A stretch of 64,000 bases of DNA from Pseudomonas phenolilytica (GTDB lineage Bacteria; Pseudomonadota; Gammaproteobacteria; Pseudomonadales; Pseudomonadaceae), in NCBI RefSeq assembly GCF_021432765.1, contig NZ_CP058908.1, positions 1,256,001-1,320,000 on the forward strand, given 5' to 3'. The notes under the pieces were generated by a model that was given only the letters and a program-made list of their open reading frames with translations, did no database searches and was not told the DNA's origin. Shown here in pieces: positions 35,188 through 49,367 of the stretch; the stretch's first letter is position 1; every line of letters begins with the position of its first letter. The position numbers were made by a program, and so were the translations under genes.

Positions 35188-37177
35188 GTCGGCCATCGTG
35201 CCGCTGGCCGCCAATCTGGCGGCATTTCCGCGCGTGGACGGCGCCCAGCCGGTCGCTGCGCCTGCCCGGATGCGTCCCGGCGAGCGCGGCTGGCGCTGGC
35301 CGCGGGCGATCTCCACCGTTTCGCTGAGCGGCACTCTGCCGGACAAGCTGCGCGCCATCGCCGCGGCCGGCTTCGACGCCGTCGAACTGTTCGAGACCGA
35401 TCTGCTGCATTACCCGGGCAGCCCGGCGGAGGTGCGTCGGCAGTGCGAGGAGCTGGGCATCGGCATCGCGCTGTTCGAGCCGTTCCGCGACTTCGAGGGC
35501 TGCCCGCGCACGCTTGTGCAGCGCAACCTCGACCGTGCCGAGCGCAAGTTCGACCTGATGCAGGACCTGGGTACCGAGCTGCTGCTGGTCTGCAGCAACA
35601 CCCAGGCCGAGGCGCTGGGCGAGCCGGAGATTCTCGCCGCCGACCTCGCGCTGCTGGCCGAGCGCGCGCAGGCACGCGGCCTGCGCATCGGTTACGAGGC
35701 GCTCGCCTGGGGCCGCCATGTGCAGACCTGGGGCCAGGCCTGGGAACTGGTGGCGCAGGCCGACCACCCGGCGCTCGGTATCGTCCTCGACAGCTTCCAC
35801 ACCTTGGCGCTGCGTGACGATCCGGCCGGCATCGCCGCGCTGCCCGCCGAGAAGATCTTCTTCGTGCAGCTGGCCGATGCGCCGCTGCTCACGCTCGACG
35901 TGCTGCCGTGGAGCCGCCATCACCGCTGCTTCCCCGGGCAGGGTGCGTTCGATCTGGCGGGCTTTCTCGCGCCGGTGCTGCGCAGCGGCTATCGCGGGCC
36001 GCTGTCACTGGAAATCTTCAACGACGGCCTGCGGGCCGCGCCCGCGCCGGCCAGTGCCGCCGACGGGCTGCGCGCGCTGCTCTATCTGGAGGAGCAGACC
36101 CGCCAGCGCCTGGAGCAGCAGGGCGCGACACCGCGCGGCAACCTGCTCGCCGCCCCGCCGGCTGCCAGCCATACGGGGCTCGATTTCCTCGAATTCGCCG
36201 TCGACGCCGCGCAGGCCGAACGTCTCGGCGGTTGGCTCGAGCGCCTGGGTTTCGCCCGTGTCGGCGAGCATCGTTCCAAGGCGGTGTGGCTGTATCGCCA
36301 GGGCGAGGCGAACATCGTGCTCAATGCCCAGCCGCAGTCGTTCGCCGCGGATTTCTTCGCCGCGCACGGCACCTCGCTCTGCGCGATGGCGCTGCGGGTC
36401 GAGCGCGAGGCGCCGGCGCTGGAGCGCGCCTGTGCCTTCCGCGCCCAGCCCTACTGCGGCCTGGTCGGCCCCGACGAACGGGAAATACCGGCCGTACGCG
36501 CGCCGGACGGCAGCCTGATCTATCTGGTCGAGCCGGGTGCGCCGGGGCACAGCGTCTACGACACCGATTTCCGCATCGACCCGCAGGCGCAGCCGAGCGG
36601 CGGCCTGCGCGGCATCGATCAGCTGGCCAGCGCGCTGCCGGCCGAGCGGCTGGCCAGCTGGCTGCTGTTCTACCGCAGCCTGTTCGATTTCGAGGTGGCC
36701 GACGAGGCAGTGGCGTTCGACCCCCGCGGGCTGATCCGCAGCCGCACCGTGCACAGCCGCTGCGGTCGGGTACGCCTGCCGCTGGAGACTTCGCCGGACC
36801 ACGACACGGCGGTCGCCCACACGCTGGCGCGCTACCGTGGCGCCGGGCTGCAGCGCATCGCCTTTGCCTGCGATGACCTGCTCGCCGAGGTGGAACGCCT
36901 CCAGCAGGCCGGCGTGGCGCTGCTGGACATCCCGCAGAACTACTACGCCGACCTCGCCGCGCGCTTCGCGCTCGACGACGCCACCCTGCAGCGCCTGGCC
37001 CGCGGCAATGTGCTGTACGACCGCGATGCGCAGGGCGGCGAGCTGCTGCAGGTGTGTACCGTGCCGTTCGAGGGGCGCTTCTGCGTCGAGATCCTGCAGC
37101 GGCGCAACGGCTACGCCGGGCACGGCGAGGCCAACGCGGCGGTGCGCCTGGCGGCACTCGCGCGCCAGCGCGGTTAG
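35168..37177 (+). CDS. quiC: QuiC-type 3-dehydroshikimate dehydratase with HPPD-like C-terminal domain
   Basis: 669 residues. The N-terminal TIM barrel (about 47-300) matches QuiC1/AsbF dehydratases, which turn 3-dehydroshikimate into protocatechuate. The expected metal ligands are all visible: E177 (IGYEALAWG), D208 and H211 (LDSFHTL), Q234 (FFVQLADAP) and E282 (SLEIFND). The C-terminal half (about 340-665) is a two-part VOC domain like 4-hydroxyphenylpyruvate dioxygenase, but two of the three iron ligands are replaced (Q485 in GIDQLAS, R563 in LQRIAF) while E641 remains, so HPPD activity is unlikely. The first 46 residues are extra compared with P. putida QuiC1; ATG 35270 is an alternative start. 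In quinate catabolism this enzyme feeds the beta-ketoadipate route, but here its partner is an NRPS-like gene. Confidence 0.88.
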   Translation: MIVPCTESAIVPLAANLAAFPRVDGAQPVAAPARMRPGERGWRWPRAISTVSLSGTLPDKLRAIAAAGFDAVELFETDLLHYPGSPAEVRRQCEELGIGIALFEPFRDFEGCPRTLVQRNLDRAERKFDLMQDLGTELLLVCSNTQAEALGEPEILAADLALLAERAQARGLRIGYEALAWGRHVQTWGQAWELVAQADHPALGIVLDSFHTLALRDDPAGIAALPAEKIFFVQLADAPLLTLDVLPWSRHHRCFPGQGAFDLAGFLAPVLRSGYRGPLSLEIFNDGLRAAPAPASAADGLRALLYLEEQTRQRLEQQGATPRGNLLAAPPAASHTGLDFLEFAVDAAQAERLGGWLERLGFARVGEHRSKAVWLYRQGEANIVLNAQPQSFAADFFAAHGTSLCAMALRVEREAPALERACAFRAQPYCGLVGPDEREIPAVRAPDGSLIYLVEPGAPGHSVYDTDFRIDPQAQPSGGLRGIDQLASALPAERLASWLLFYRSLFDFEVADEAVAFDPRGLIRSRTVHSRCGRVRLPLETSPDHDTAVAHTLARYRGAGLQRIAFACDDLLAEVERLQQAGVALLDIPQNYYADLAARFALDDATLQRLARGNVLYDRDAQGGELLQVCTVPFEGRFCVEILQRRNGYAGHGEANAAVRLAALARQRG

Positions 37178-37313
37178 GACAACCGACGCTGGATAAGCAG
37201 CAGCGCACGGCCGGCTGTACGTCTATCGGCGAAACTGGGTTTTACCGGGCGCGGTGATATGATCCCGCCGCTTTCGCCCATCAGCCGTTTGCGCGCCGTG
37301 CGCTGGAGCTCCC

Positions 37314-39812
<2,499 letters not shown>

Positions 39813-39825
39813 GCCGGGCGGCGCG

Positions 39826-40818
39826 TCAGTCGGCGCGCTCGCCGCACAGGTCGGCCGCGAACCAGTGCGCCACTTCGGCGGACGTCAGCCCGGCGCCGAG
39901 CAGGGCGAACAGCTTGCCCAGCGCCGCCTCGCGCGTCATGCCGCCGCCATCGAGCAAGCCGCAGGCGGCCAGACGGCTGCCGGCGGCATACAGGCCGAAA
40001 TCCACATGGCCCTGTGGGCACTGACTGATCGCCACCAGCACCACGCCGCGCGCATGGGCCTCGGCCAGCGCCGCCAGCAGCTCGGCATCGTCGGACGGTC
40101 CGGTGCCGCTGCCGTAGCATTCGAGCACCAGCCCGCGCACGTTGCCGGCGAGCGCGGCGCGCAGTTGTGTCGCCTGGATGCCCGGATACAGCGGTAGCAC
40201 GGCCAGTTCGACCGGCTGGCGCGGCTGGCGGTAGTCGAGACACGGCGGGATGCCGCTGCCGCGCGGCTCGTGACGCTGGCGCGGCAGGGTGGCGAACGCA
40301 TCGAGGCTGGCGGTGCCGAGCTTGCTGGCGCGGGCGCCATGCAGCAGGCGGTCGTGGAAGTACAGCTGGACACCGGCTACCGCGCCGTCGTGCAGCGCCT
40401 GCAGGGCGCCGAACAGGTTGTCCCAGGCGTCACTGCCCGGCACGCCCGCCGGTAGCATGGAACCGGTCAGCAGCACCGGCGCCTCCAGCCCGAGCAGCAG
40501 GAAGCTCAGCGCCGCGGCGCTGTAGGCCAGGGTGTCGGTGCCATGCAGCACCAGCACGGCGTCGCAGCCCTCCTGCTCGACGCCCTGGCGGATCGCCGCG
40601 GCAATCGCCAGCCAGTGGCGCGGTGTCATGTTGGCGCTGTCGATCGGCGGCAGCAGCTCGCGGAACTGCCAGTCTGGCAGCGCCCGCCCCGGTTGCAGCA
40701 GCTGTTGCGCCCGCAGCCGCTCGGCGAAGCCGGAGGCCGGCATCAGTCCGTCGGCGCTCTGCTGCATGCCAATGGTGCCGCCGGTGTACAGCACCAGGGT
40801 CTTTCTGGAAGCCGGCAT
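39826..40818 (-). CDS. ansA: Asparaginase, cytoplasmic type I-like
   Basis: 330 residues. Hydrolyses asparagine to aspartate and ammonia. The first catalytic Thr is in LYTGGTIGM (residues 10-18) and the second site in LHGTDTLAYSAAALSF. It has no signal peptide, and its shape resembles AnsA more than the periplasmic AnsB. GAGGAG lies 6 bases before ATG 40818. It sits downstream of the AGCS symporter on the same strand, with aspartase nearby, so it fits an Asn/Asp uptake and use cluster. Confidence 0.9.
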   Translation of the reverse strand: MPASRKTLVLYTGGTIGMQQSADGLMPASGFAERLRAQQLLQPGRALPDWQFRELLPPIDSANMTPRHWLAIAAAIRQGVEQEGCDAVLVLHGTDTLAYSAAALSFLLLGLEAPVLLTGSMLPAGVPGSDAWDNLFGALQALHDGAVAGVQLYFHDRLLHGARASKLGTASLDAFATLPRQRHEPRGSGIPPCLDYRQPRQPVELAVLPLYPGIQATQLRAALAGNVRGLVLECYGSGTGPSDDAELLAALAEAHARGVVLVAISQCPQGHVDFGLYAAGSRLAACGLLDGGGMTREAALGKLFALLGAGLTSAEVAHWFAADLCGERAD

Positions 40819-40837
40819 GGGATCTCCTCAAACGAAA

Positions 40838-40859
40838 CAGGGGGCCTAGGAGCCCCCTG
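40838..40859 (-). terminator. Hairpin between the AGCS symporter and ansA
   Basis: CAGGGGGC-CTAGGA-GCCCCCTG, 8-base arms, 21 bases after the symporter stop. The minus-strand tail is TTTCGTTT, an imperfect U tract, so partial termination is likely. Confidence 0.65.
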
Positions 40860-40880
40860 TCGGTCGACGCGAGCGGGTGC

Positions 40881-42314
<1,434 letters not shown>

Positions 42315-42465
42315 GGGGGAAGGTCTCTCTTGTTGTTTTGCGAGTAGACAACGTGCGGGGCGGAAATGATTCGGCCGCGCGCCCTGGCCACGCAATTGTG
42401 CAGGTCGCGGCGACCTGACGCGAGTTGATGCTAGACTCGCGTCACCCGCATCAGATGCCGCCGCC

Positions 42466-43290
42466 ATGTACGAACACCTGGGTGACAATCTCAAACTGCT
42501 CTGCAGCCACTACCGTTCGATCGCCGAGGTCTGCCGCAAGCTCGGCATCAACCGCGCGCAGTTCAACCGCTACCTCGGCGGCCAGAGCCGTCCGACCGCG
42601 CACAACCTCAAACGCATCTGCGATTTCTTCGGCGTCGAGGCCTACGAACTGGGCCTGCCCGGCGAGCAGTTCGCCCAGCTGATCGGCCTGCGCCGCCACG
42701 ATCAGGAGCGCAGCGGCGCCAACGATCCGCTGCTGGAGCTGTTCCAGCCGTTGCGCGACAACGCCAGCAGCCTGCTGTCGCGCTATTGCGGCTACTACTT
42801 CGAGTACGCCAACTGCATGTCGGTGCCGGGGCAGATCCTGCTGTCGCTGGTGCACCTGCGCGAGGATCGCGGCAGCTTCGTCTTCGAGCGTCAGGAACGT
42901 CAGGAGCGCTCGCGCGCCGGCCAGGCGCCGGCCGAGGAATGGGTGGTGCGCTGCCGCTACCTGGGCGCCGCGTTCTACCTGCAGGACCGGCTGTTTCTCA
43001 TCGACTACGAGTCGCTGACCGACAACGAGATGAGCCAGACCATCCTCATCCCCAGCTTCAAGAGCCGCATCGGCCGCCTCAACGGCCTGAAGACCGGCGT
43101 CTCCAGCGGCGACCGTCGCACCCCGGCCTGCACCCGCGTGGTGTGGGATTACCTGGGCAGCGAGATCAACCGCGTCAACGCCTACCGCCAGGTGATGCTC
43201 TACGCCCCCGACGACCCGCGCATCGACGATGACATCCGCCAGCGCCTGGCCGGCGCGCAGATTCGTGATGGGCTGTTCGAGATCGAGTAG
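42466..43290 (+). CDS. Helix-turn-helix transcriptional regulator
   Basis: 274 residues. An N-terminal Xre/Cro-type HTH (about 5-65: LKLLCSHYRSIAEVCRKLGINRAQFNRYLGG, then PTAHNLKRICDFFGVEAYEL) is followed by a ~190-residue domain with no family I can name, containing YYFEYANCMSVPGQILLSLVHL and SRIGRLNGLKTGVSSGDRRTPACTRVVW. The second domain may sense a ligand. Divergent from the AGCS symporter, so control of amino-acid uptake is the likely role. Ends at a bidirectional terminator shared with aspA. Confidence 0.85.
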   Translation: MYEHLGDNLKLLCSHYRSIAEVCRKLGINRAQFNRYLGGQSRPTAHNLKRICDFFGVEAYELGLPGEQFAQLIGLRRHDQERSGANDPLLELFQPLRDNASSLLSRYCGYYFEYANCMSVPGQILLSLVHLREDRGSFVFERQERQERSRAGQAPAEEWVVRCRYLGAAFYLQDRLFLIDYESLTDNEMSQTILIPSFKSRIGRLNGLKTGVSSGDRRTPACTRVVWDYLGSEINRVNAYRQVMLYAPDDPRIDDDIRQRLAGAQIRDGLFEIE

Positions 43291-43412
43291 CGGAGAGCGG
43301 TGCGGTCGTCCTGCGAGAGGCGCGATGGAGCGAACGAAACCCGGCGCAACCGGGCCCCGCAAAAATGCCAGTCCGGTGCCAACCCGCTCCCTCCCGCGAA
43401 ATCGCGATAAAC

Positions 43413-43442
43413 AAAAAAAGGGATGGCCTAACCATCCCTTTT
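43413..43442. terminator. Bidirectional terminator between the HTH gene and aspA
   Basis: AAAAAAAGGGATGG-CCTAA-CCATCCCTTTT: seven GC/AT pairs plus A and T tracts on both sides, serving the two converging genes. Confidence 0.9.
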
Positions 43443-43467
43443 CTACGGCGCGCGCTGGCAGCAGCCG

Positions 43468-44892
<1,425 letters not shown>

Positions 44893-44989
44893 GAGAGTTC
44901 TCATCCGGTAGGAAAGCGGCTGTGACCGCGATGCCAGCTACCATAAGGCCTGCGGCCGTTCGTCGGCCAATGCCGTTATCCGCTGTGCC

Positions 44990-45004
44990 ATGCCGGATCG
45001 GCAT
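44990..45004. promoter_or_regulatory. Candidate LysR box between aspA and its divergent regulator
   Basis: ATGCCG-GAT-CGGCAT, a perfect 15-base interrupted palindrome containing T-N11-A, the LysR-family core. It lies about 70 bases before the LysR gene and 100 before aspA. Confidence 0.6.
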
Positions 45005-45071
45005 AATGTGGCTGTGACGTTCGGTCGTTGGCGAGCGTTATCCTGTCGGCAGACGACGCTTCGGAGATGGC

Positions 45072-45995
45072 ATGAACATCGAAACCAAATGGCTGGAAGA
45101 TCTGGTCGCGCTGGCGGCCACCCGCAGCTTCTCGCAGGCCGCCGAGCGGCGTTTCGTAACCCAGCCGGCGTTCAGCCGGCGCATCCGCAGCCTGGAGAGC
45201 ACGCTGGGGCTGACCCTGGTGAACCGCTCGCGCACGCCGGTGGAGCTGACCGAGGCCGGCCAGCTGTTCCTGATCACCGCGCGCAACCTGGTCGAGCAGG
45301 TCGGCGAGGTGGTGCGCTATCTGCACAATCTCGAAGGCCAGCGCGGCGAGGTGCTGCGCATCGCCGCCGCGCACTCGCTGGCGCTGGGCTTTTTTCCGGC
45401 CTGGCTGGCGCAGCTGCGGCGCGACGGCGTTCCGGTCAACAGCCGGCTGGTGGCGACCAACGTCGGTGAGGCGGTGCATTCGTTGCGCGAGGGTGCCTGC
45501 GACCTGATCCTCGCCTACCACGACCCGGAAGCGACGCTGCAGATGGACCCGGAGCTGTTCCCCTCGCTGGCGCTGGGGCGTACCGAGATCGTCCCGGTGT
45601 GTGCGGTGGACGAGGCCGGCGCGCCGCTGTTCGATCCCGACAGTGGGCAGAGCGTGCCGCTGCTGGCCTACAGTGCCGGCGCCTCGCTGGGGCGTTCGGT
45701 GAATGCACTGCTGCGCCAGCGCGGGCTGCGTTCGACCACGGTGTACGAGACGGCCATGGCCGACAGCCTGAAGAGCATGGCGATGCAGAAGCTCGGCCTG
45801 GCCTGGGTGCCGCGGTTGAGCGTGACCGCCGAGCTGGCGCGCGGCGAACTGGTGATCTGCGGCGGCGAGCATTGGCGCGTGCCGCTGGAGATTCGTCTGT
45901 ACCGCTGCGCGCTGGTGCGCAAGGCGCCGGTGCGCCTGCTCTGGCGCAAGCTGGAGAGCGGCGCGGGACGCGGGGACGGCGCAGGCGATGACTGA
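45072..45995 (+). CDS. LysR-type regulator, probably of aspA
   Basis: 307 residues. N-terminal winged HTH (KWLEDLVALAATRSFSQAAERRFVTQPAFSRRIRSLE, about 6-44) and a LysR effector domain with HSLALGFFPAWL and ILAYHDPEATLQMDPELFPS. It belongs to the HypT/YjiE-like branch, whose members respond to hypochlorite in E. coli, but that assignment is from memory and uncertain. It is divergent from aspA with a palindrome between them. ATG 45072 opens directly on the HTH. Confidence 0.85.
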   Translation: MNIETKWLEDLVALAATRSFSQAAERRFVTQPAFSRRIRSLESTLGLTLVNRSRTPVELTEAGQLFLITARNLVEQVGEVVRYLHNLEGQRGEVLRIAAAHSLALGFFPAWLAQLRRDGVPVNSRLVATNVGEAVHSLREGACDLILAYHDPEATLQMDPELFPSLALGRTEIVPVCAVDEAGAPLFDPDSGQSVPLLAYSAGASLGRSVNALLRQRGLRSTTVYETAMADSLKSMAMQKLGLAWVPRLSVTAELARGELVICGGEHWRVPLEIRLYRCALVRKAPVRLLWRKLESGAGRGDGAGDD

Positions 45996-46011
45996 GCGGG
46001 CAACCGCGCCC

Positions 46012-47397
46012 TCAGCCCCGTCGCCACCAACGTGAGCGCGACTCAGCGTCCGGCCAGGGTACCGCCTTGTTTTCGCAGCGCACGATGCCGCCGGCGCTCA
46101 GGCGCAAGGTCCAACGCTGGGCGATCTCGCCCGGCTCACCGGGTTGCCGGCTGACCAGCAGCAGGTTGTAGTCGTGCTGTTTTTCGATGGCGTGCGCCTG
46201 GATGACCGGTGGCTGGCCATCTTCGTCCTGCCATTCGTAGAGCTGCTGGTGGCTGGCCTGGATCAACGCGCAGAGCGGCTCGAAATCCAGGGTCAGACGC
46301 TCCTGGATCTGGTTCTGAGTCAGCGCTGCCTTGTCCAGCAGCAGCCGTGAGCGGTAGCAGACGATCTGCCGCTCCTCGTTGGTGGCCCACTTGCCCGAAT
46401 GCTCGCGCACCGCACGCTGAAGCTCGCCCAGCTTGCGGTAGTCGAGCCAGAGCAGCTGCTGGGCCATCACCTTCTGCGTGTAGGGCATCAGCAGGCGCAG
46501 CTTCCAGCGGGGCTTGCCCTTGCGTAGCCAGCGGGTGGCGGTATCGATCAGGTCGTCGCGCAACACGTCGCGAATCGCGTAGATCAGCGCGATGCCCATC
46601 AGCAGGGCGAAGGAGAGCTTCTGACTGGCATCGCGCACGTTGAACAGGAAGTAGGTGAACAGCGACATGATCAGCATGGTGGACGCCGCCTTCACCAGCT
46701 TGCGGGTGCCGGCGCCCAGTTCGATCAGCTGCTGGCGCAGCACCACCGGGTACTCCAGCAGCCGCTGGTAGAGGCCCATGCGGTTCCACACGCGGGTCGG
46801 CGGACCCTTGAAGTCGCCCAGGTAGTCGTGCTCGGCGCGGTAGCGGCGTTCCTGCTGGATGAACTCCAGGGCCGCCCGTTTCAGCTCGTCGTCCAGTTCG
46901 TCGTAGCCTTCCAGCGTCATGCTTTCCAGCAGGAACTGCTCGGCCAGCCAGGAAAAGTAGACGTCCAGCTGGCGGAAATAGCGCGATTGCTTGCTCTGCT
47001 GCGGCTCGCCCTTGCGCAGGCGCTGGGCGAAGTTCTGGCTCAGGCGCAACGCGCGCGCCAGCTGCTCGGCGGATGCCTTGCCCTGCAGCTGCTGGCGCAG
47101 GCGGTCCAGCGACGCCTGATAACGGAAGAACCAGGCGCCGTGCATGATCTCGTAGTGCGGCGAGATCAGCGAGAAGGCGGTGTCCAGCTTGCTGGCGCGG
47201 TCCTGGACCGGCAGGCCGAGCAGGCGGAAACGGTGCATCAGCGCGCCGTGGAAGAACTGCTCCTCGCTCAAGGTGTGGCCGGACAAGGTGGTCTCGTGGG
47301 GCGTGAACAGGTACAGCTCGACCAGATGCCGGCCCGGCTGGGTTAGGGTTCGGGTCAGTTGCAGGCGGAAATCGCCCTGGCGCTTCAACGAGAACAC
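46012..47397 (-). CDS. Conserved membrane protein of unknown function
   Basis: 461 residues from GTG 47397, which has GGAGG 4 bases upstream; a longer TTG frame lacks a site. It is mostly helical and charged (YFRQLDVYFSWLAEQFLLESMTLEGYDEL), with two hydrophobic segments at about 240-280 (TMLIMSLFTYFLFNV and LSFALLMGIALIYAIRDVL) and a beta-rich C-terminal end (WTLRLSAGGIVRCENK). I do not recognise a domain. It lies convergent to the LysR gene and divergent from purE; a gene of this kind occurs near purEK in other pseudomonads. The function is unknown. Confidence 0.8.
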   Translation of the reverse strand: MFSLKRQGDFRLQLTRTLTQPGRHLVELYLFTPHETTLSGHTLSEEQFFHGALMHRFRLLGLPVQDRASKLDTAFSLISPHYEIMHGAWFFRYQASLDRLRQQLQGKASAEQLARALRLSQNFAQRLRKGEPQQSKQSRYFRQLDVYFSWLAEQFLLESMTLEGYDELDDELKRAALEFIQQERRYRAEHDYLGDFKGPPTRVWNRMGLYQRLLEYPVVLRQQLIELGAGTRKLVKAASTMLIMSLFTYFLFNVRDASQKLSFALLMGIALIYAIRDVLRDDLIDTATRWLRKGKPRWKLRLLMPYTQKVMAQQLLWLDYRKLGELQRAVREHSGKWATNEERQIVCYRSRLLLDKAALTQNQIQERLTLDFEPLCALIQASHQQLYEWQDEDGQPPVIQAHAIEKQHDYNLLLVSRQPGEPGEIAQRWTLRLSAGGIVRCENKAVPWPDAESRSRWWRRG

Positions 47398-47579
47398 GGC
47401 ACCTCCATTCACAGTACGCGGCGAGCATAGCAAGCCTGAGGCACCTGCCGGCGGCGCGAGAACCGGCGCCAGCCCATCCCGATCGGGCGGCGCCTGGCGG
47501 ACAAGCGCGGGTGCCGGCGCGCCGGGGCTTGCGATATACTGCGCGGCCCTCGGTCGGACTGGTTCCGGCCCTTTTTCCT

Positions 47580-47609
47580 AACGGCCGCGCTGCCCCCAGC
47601 GCGGCCGTT
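47580..47609 (+). promoter_or_regulatory. Strong leader hairpin upstream of purE
   Basis: AACGGCCGCGCTG-CCCC-CAGCGCGGCCGTT: 13 perfect pairs with a 4-base loop, between a TATACT -10-like box (47535-47540) and the purE start at 47651. The CTTTTTCC tract just before it (47571-47578) follows another GC-rich pairing. It could be an attenuator or an mRNA-stabilising leader. No known riboswitch is recognised. Confidence 0.45.
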
Positions 47610-47650
47610 GTTCCTGATGCGCCGGCAAGGCGCGAGAAAGAGGCACGACG

Positions 47651-48139
47651 ATGACCGCACTGGTAGGCGTGATCATGGGCTCGAAGTCCGATTGGTCCAC
47701 CCTCAGCCACACCGCCGAGATGCTGGAAAAGCTGGGCATTCCCCATGAGGTGACGGTGGTTTCCGCTCACCGCACCCCGGATTTGCTCTTCCAGTACGCC
47801 GAACAGGCCGAAGCCCGCGGGCTGCGCGTGATCATTGCCGGAGCCGGCGGTGCCGCCCACCTGCCGGGCATGTGCGCGGCCAAGACGCACTTGCCGGTGC
47901 TCGGCGTGCCGGTGCAGTCGTCGATGCTCTCGGGTGTCGATTCGCTGCTGTCGATCGTGCAGATGCCGGCGGGCGTGCCGGTCGCCACCCTGGCCATCGG
48001 CAAGGCCGGCGCGATCAACGCGGCGCTGCTGTCGGCGAGCATCCTCGGCCACGAGTTCCCGGAATATCACGCTGCGCTGAAAAAATTCCGCGACGAGCAG
48101 ACCCAGAGTGTGCTGGATAACCCGGACCCGCGCGGCTGA
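47651..48139 (+). CDS. purE: N5-carboxyaminoimidazole ribonucleotide mutase
   Basis: 162 residues. Moves the carboxyl of N5-CAIR to C4 to give CAIR in purine synthesis. Class I PurE features: [45 protein letters not shown] and [25 protein letters not shown] precedes the ATG by 7 bases. It forms an operon with purK 60 bases downstream. Confidence 0.97.
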   Translation: MTALVGVIMGSKSDWSTLSHTAEMLEKLGIPHEVTVVSAHRTPDLLFQYAEQAEARGLRVIIAGAGGAAHLPGMCAAKTHLPVLGVPVQSSMLSGVDSLLSIVQMPAGVPVATLAIGKAGAINAALLSASILGHEFPEYHAALKKFRDEQTQSVLDNPDPRG

Positions 48140-48199
48140 GCGGGTTCTACACTTGCCATCGGCGCGCGCGGATGGCCGCCTAACGAAGGGCCGTGAGTT

Positions 48200-49285
48200 A
48201 TGAAAATTGGTGTGATCGGTGGCGGCCAGCTGGGCCGCATGCTGGCCTTGGCGGGCACTCCGCTGGGCATGAGCTTCGCCTTCCTCGACCCGGCGCCGGA
48301 CGCCTGCGCCCAGGCGCTCGGCGAGCACATCCGCGCCGACTACGACGACAAGGAACACCTGCGCCGGCTGGCCGACGAGGTGGACCTGGTGACGTTCGAG
48401 TTCGAGAGCGTGCCGGCCGAGACGGTGGCCTTCCTTTCGCAGTTCGTGCCGGTCTACCCGAGCGCCGAGTCGCTGCGCATCGCCCGCGATCGCTGGTTCG
48501 AGAAATCCATGTTCAAGGACCTCGGCATTCCCACGCCGGAGTTTGCCGACATCCAGTCGCAGGCCGATCTCGACGCCGCAGTGGCCGCCATCGGCCTGCC
48601 GACGGTGCTCAAGACGCGCACCCTGGGTTACGACGGCAAGGGCCAGAAGCTGCTGCGCAAGCCCGCCGACGTTGCCGGCGCGTTCGCCGAACTGGGCAGC
48701 GTACCGTGCATCCTCGAGGGCTTCGTGCCATTCACCGGCGAAGTCTCGCTGATCGCCGTGCGCGGCCGTGACGGCGAAACCTGCTTCTACCCGCTGGTGC
48801 ACAACACCCACGAGAGCGGCATCCTGCGGTTGTCAGTGGCCAGCAGCAACCATCCGCTGCAGGCGCTGGCCGAGGACTACGTCGGCCGCGTGCTGGAGAA
48901 GCTCGACTACGTCGGCGTGCTGGCCTTCGAGTTCTTCGAGGTGGACGGCGGTCTGAAGGCCAACGAGATCGCGCCGCGCGTGCACAACTCGGGGCACTGG
49001 ACCATCGAAGGTGCCGAGTGCAGCCAGTTCGAGAACCACCTGCGCGCCGTCGCCGGCCTGCCGCTGGGCTCGACCGCCAAGCTCGGTGAGAGCGCCATGC
49101 TCAACTTCATCGGCGAAGTGCCGGAGGTGGCCAGGGTCATCGCCGTCGAGGACTGCCACCTGCATCATTACGGCAAGGCGTTCAAGGCCGGGCGCAAGGT
49201 CGGCCACGCCACGCTGCGCTGTCCCGACCGCGCCACGCTGGACCGGCAGATCACCGCGGTCGAGACGCTGATCAGCCACGCCTGA
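48200..49285 (+). CDS. purK: N5-carboxyaminoimidazole ribonucleotide synthase
   Basis: 361 residues. ATP-grasp ligase that joins AIR, bicarbonate and ATP to give N5-CAIR for PurE. Seen: IGVIGGGQLGRMLALAG, the ATP site TVLKTRTLGYDGKGQ, EGFVPFTGEVSLIAVR, and NEIAPRVHNSGHWTIEGA. Length matches the family (about 355). The ribosome-binding site before ATG 48200 (GAAGGG) is modest. Confidence 0.97.
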   Translation: MKIGVIGGGQLGRMLALAGTPLGMSFAFLDPAPDACAQALGEHIRADYDDKEHLRRLADEVDLVTFEFESVPAETVAFLSQFVPVYPSAESLRIARDRWFEKSMFKDLGIPTPEFADIQSQADLDAAVAAIGLPTVLKTRTLGYDGKGQKLLRKPADVAGAFAELGSVPCILEGFVPFTGEVSLIAVRGRDGETCFYPLVHNTHESGILRLSVASSNHPLQALAEDYVGRVLEKLDYVGVLAFEFFEVDGGLKANEIAPRVHNSGHWTIEGAECSQFENHLRAVAGLPLGSTAKLGESAMLNFIGEVPEVARVIAVEDCHLHHYGKAFKAGRKVGHATLRCPDRATLDRQITAVETLISHA

Positions 49286-49367
49286 CGCTCCGGTCGTCCG
49301 GCTGCCGCGAACGCAACCGCCGTCGCCCGGGTCCATCGGTTACCACCTACGGACCCGGGAGAATCAC

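Noticed and set aside
36005..37123. 372-codon leftward frame opposite the dehydratase C-terminal domain
   Set aside because: Antisense shadow of the recognised QuiC-type gene.
46136..48811. 891-codon leftward frame across the unknown membrane protein, purE and purK
   Set aside because: Runs antisense through purE and purK and out of frame through the membrane protein gene; low-complexity translation.
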